From Nilaparvata lugens (lineage: Eukaryota > Arthropoda > Insecta > Hemiptera > Delphacidae), in contig NC_052510.1 of assembly GCF_014356525.2 (NCBI RefSeq), positions 55,354,503-55,418,502 on the forward strand: DNA of 64,000 nt, written 5' to 3'. A program made the translations under genes and the position numbers. Position 1 is the stretch's first letter, and the number at the start of each line of letters is the position of its first letter. The notes beneath the pieces were generated by a model. The model did no database searches, was not told the DNA's origin, and saw only the letters and a list, made by a program, of their open reading frames with translations. Below, piece after piece: positions 23,156 through 64,000 of the stretch.

Positions 23156-23345
23156 GGCTCAACTCACACTTTCGCGACTCAAGTCGAGAAGAGACTCGAC
23201 TCTAGTCGAGAGCATTTGTGTTTTCAAATGGTGACAGTCACGGAGACTAGAATCGACTGGTCTCAGTGTCACCATTTGGAAACAAATGCTCTCGACTAGA
23301 GTCGAGTCTCTTCTCGACCTGAGTCGCGTAAGAGTGAGTTGAGCC
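23156..23345. mobile_element. MITE, GGCTCAACTC family, TTA target duplication
   Basis: A 190-bp element with inverted ends, TTA at 23153-23155 and 23346-23348. The copy B counterpart is 61624-61811. The 3-bp TTA duplication points to the PIF/Harbinger group. Confidence 0.82.
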
Positions 23346-23697
23346 TTAGTCTGGTATTATATTTTAGCCGTCAACATGACTTCGGTAAGGAACGACAATA
23401 AAATTGTCCAACTGAAATCACAGACGACAGATAGATGTGTCGTCACAGCGGAAGGCTTTAAACAACATTTTTGAGGTTAGGTTTTTGTATTTTCGATTTT
23501 AGGTGTTTATTTTTCCTTTGCTGCTCTATTTAAGATTGAATTAATTATAAATTTATTCGTTATAATTATCATCTATGTATTATTATAATTTGTAATTTTC
23601 TAGTAGTTTATTTATTGTTATTGGTTGTTCTTTTTATGTTAGAAGCTGCTGTTGAACAGCTGTTTTTGTTTGAAGCCTCTCGCTGATGACACAACTT

Positions 23698-23797
23698 NNN
23701 NNNNNNNNNNNNNNNNNNNNNNNNNNNNNNNNNNNNNNNNNNNNNNNNNNNNNNNNNNNNNNNNNNNNNNNNNNNNNNNNNNNNNNNNNNNNNNNNN
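23698..23797. other. Assembly gap of exactly 100 N
   Basis: One hundred N, the conventional length for a join of unknown size. It separates an exon of RNase IIIb on the right from a repeat on the left (a similar stretch occurs inverted near 41.0-41.2 kb). The join is therefore not supported by sequence. Confidence 0.99.
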
Positions 23798-63271
<39,474 letters not shown>

Positions 63272-64000
63272 CTGAAAATTGAGCAAATATAATTTATTTA
63301 TTCAGCCATGTATAATTATTCCACTTGAAATATGAGAAGGCATACCAGGCTCATGCCCAGAACTGTCCCTTTTCAAATGTATACTACAGTCCAAATCAAA
63401 ATCTAGGTTAAGAAAAGATCACATTAACAGAACAGTTCACACTTCAAAAAATTAATGTTACAGCCTCCAACCAGATGTCATTTTGAAGTTTTGGAAATAT
63501 TCTAAAACACTGTACCAATAACACTAGTGTATGTCTCCTGCGAATACATTTACAGGATGGAAAGTGAAATATTGTCCCTGAAAAATGTATGTTTCAAGTT
63601 TTTGAAGTTGAATAAATGATGAAAAGAGTGGTCGATATGCGGCGATTTTTTTGAACATCATAATTTGATTAATTCTAAACACTCTGGTGATAAAACCAAT
63701 CCGATATCTCTCACAATAACTGAATGCCAAGCGATATAAAAATTTCTGTCAATAATGACCGTCATGTTGAATTTTTCAATGATGTCGAATATTTTCGTTG
63801 TTTCCATCATCAATATTCTTATTCGGCTTGTTGTAACGAAGAGATTGAGACCATTCGCAAGTGGTCTCTATCTTGAAGTAGTAATGAAAAAATCGATTTT
63901 ATAGTTCTAGCTTGTTACCTCATGCGTAAGGAAAAACGTACCAGAAATCATGCAGGGTTTTCTTTGCAGGGCGCTGGGGAACTCATTTTTTGACGTACAG
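63272..64000. other. Intron upstream of the first visible Dicer-2 exon
   Basis: No helicase motif, repeat border or RNA recognised. The frame at 63524-63730 on the minus strand is not similar to anything I know. Confidence 0.5.

Noticed and set aside
63524..63730. Minus-strand frame just upstream of the first Dicer-2 exon as a helicase exon
   Set aside because: No helicase motif, and no AG/GT pair giving a phase that fits exon 63123-63271.

Overview
This is eukaryotic nuclear DNA, AT-rich and packed with transposable elements, from an arthropod and most likely an insect. The basis is an insect-type Dicer-2 gene plus mariner/Tc1, hAT, PIF/Harbinger-like, piggyBac-like, Helitron-like, Penelope-like, non-LTR and Ty3/gypsy remnants. 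The repeat style resembles hemipteran genomes such as planthoppers, but the species cannot be fixed from the sequence. There is no sign of bacterial gene organisation.

The only host gene I recognise is Dicer-2, on the minus strand. Thirteen exons can be placed with consistent splice sites and reading phases: part of the linker after the helicase and the start of the DUF283 dimerisation domain (63.1 kb), the rest of DUF283 (61.1 and 52.5 kb), the platform (51.5 and 50.3 kb), PAZ (48.7 and 46.0 kb), the connector (43.9, 40.3 and 36.0 kb), RNase IIIa (30.8 and 27.8 kb) and the start of RNase IIIb (23.8 kb). The last exon is cut by a run of exactly 100 N at 23,698-23,797. Helicase exons would lie to the right of the window. 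The remaining RNase IIIb and dsRBD exons are not seen.

Left of the gap, positions 1 to about 23.6 kb are a second version (copy A) of the DUF283-to-connector part of the same gene, collinear with about 43.36 to 62.0 kb (copy B). Exons are nearly identical, but introns differ by many insertions. Copy A has a 2-base deletion in a DUF283 exon, lacks the second PAZ exon and has an altered acceptor at the connector exon. It is either a decayed tandem duplicate or, more likely given the 100-N join, the alternative haplotype placed beside the primary one by the assembler.

Comparing the copies gives natural empty sites for many elements. Copy A alone carries a Penelope-like element with a hammerhead-like motif, a LINE fragment ending in (GAA)n, a Tc1-like element, an 829-bp inverted-repeat element, a possible tyrosine-recombinase fragment, an eight-unit expansion of a Helitron-like end, and about 5 kb of transposon sequence where the PAZ exon should be. 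That block includes a broken gene of an unrecognised family with two CxxC...HxxC modules. Copy B alone carries a 5.65-kb composite with a truncated Ty3/gypsy gag-protease gene and a 47-bp minisatellite between 1.2-kb direct repeats, plus several small elements. The region between the copies (23.8-43.3 kb) holds the RNase III exons and their introns, which contain two inverted Helitron-like elements, a piggyBac-like element, a nested hAT and a displaced fragment of the RNase IIIa exon fused to gypsy integrase sequence.
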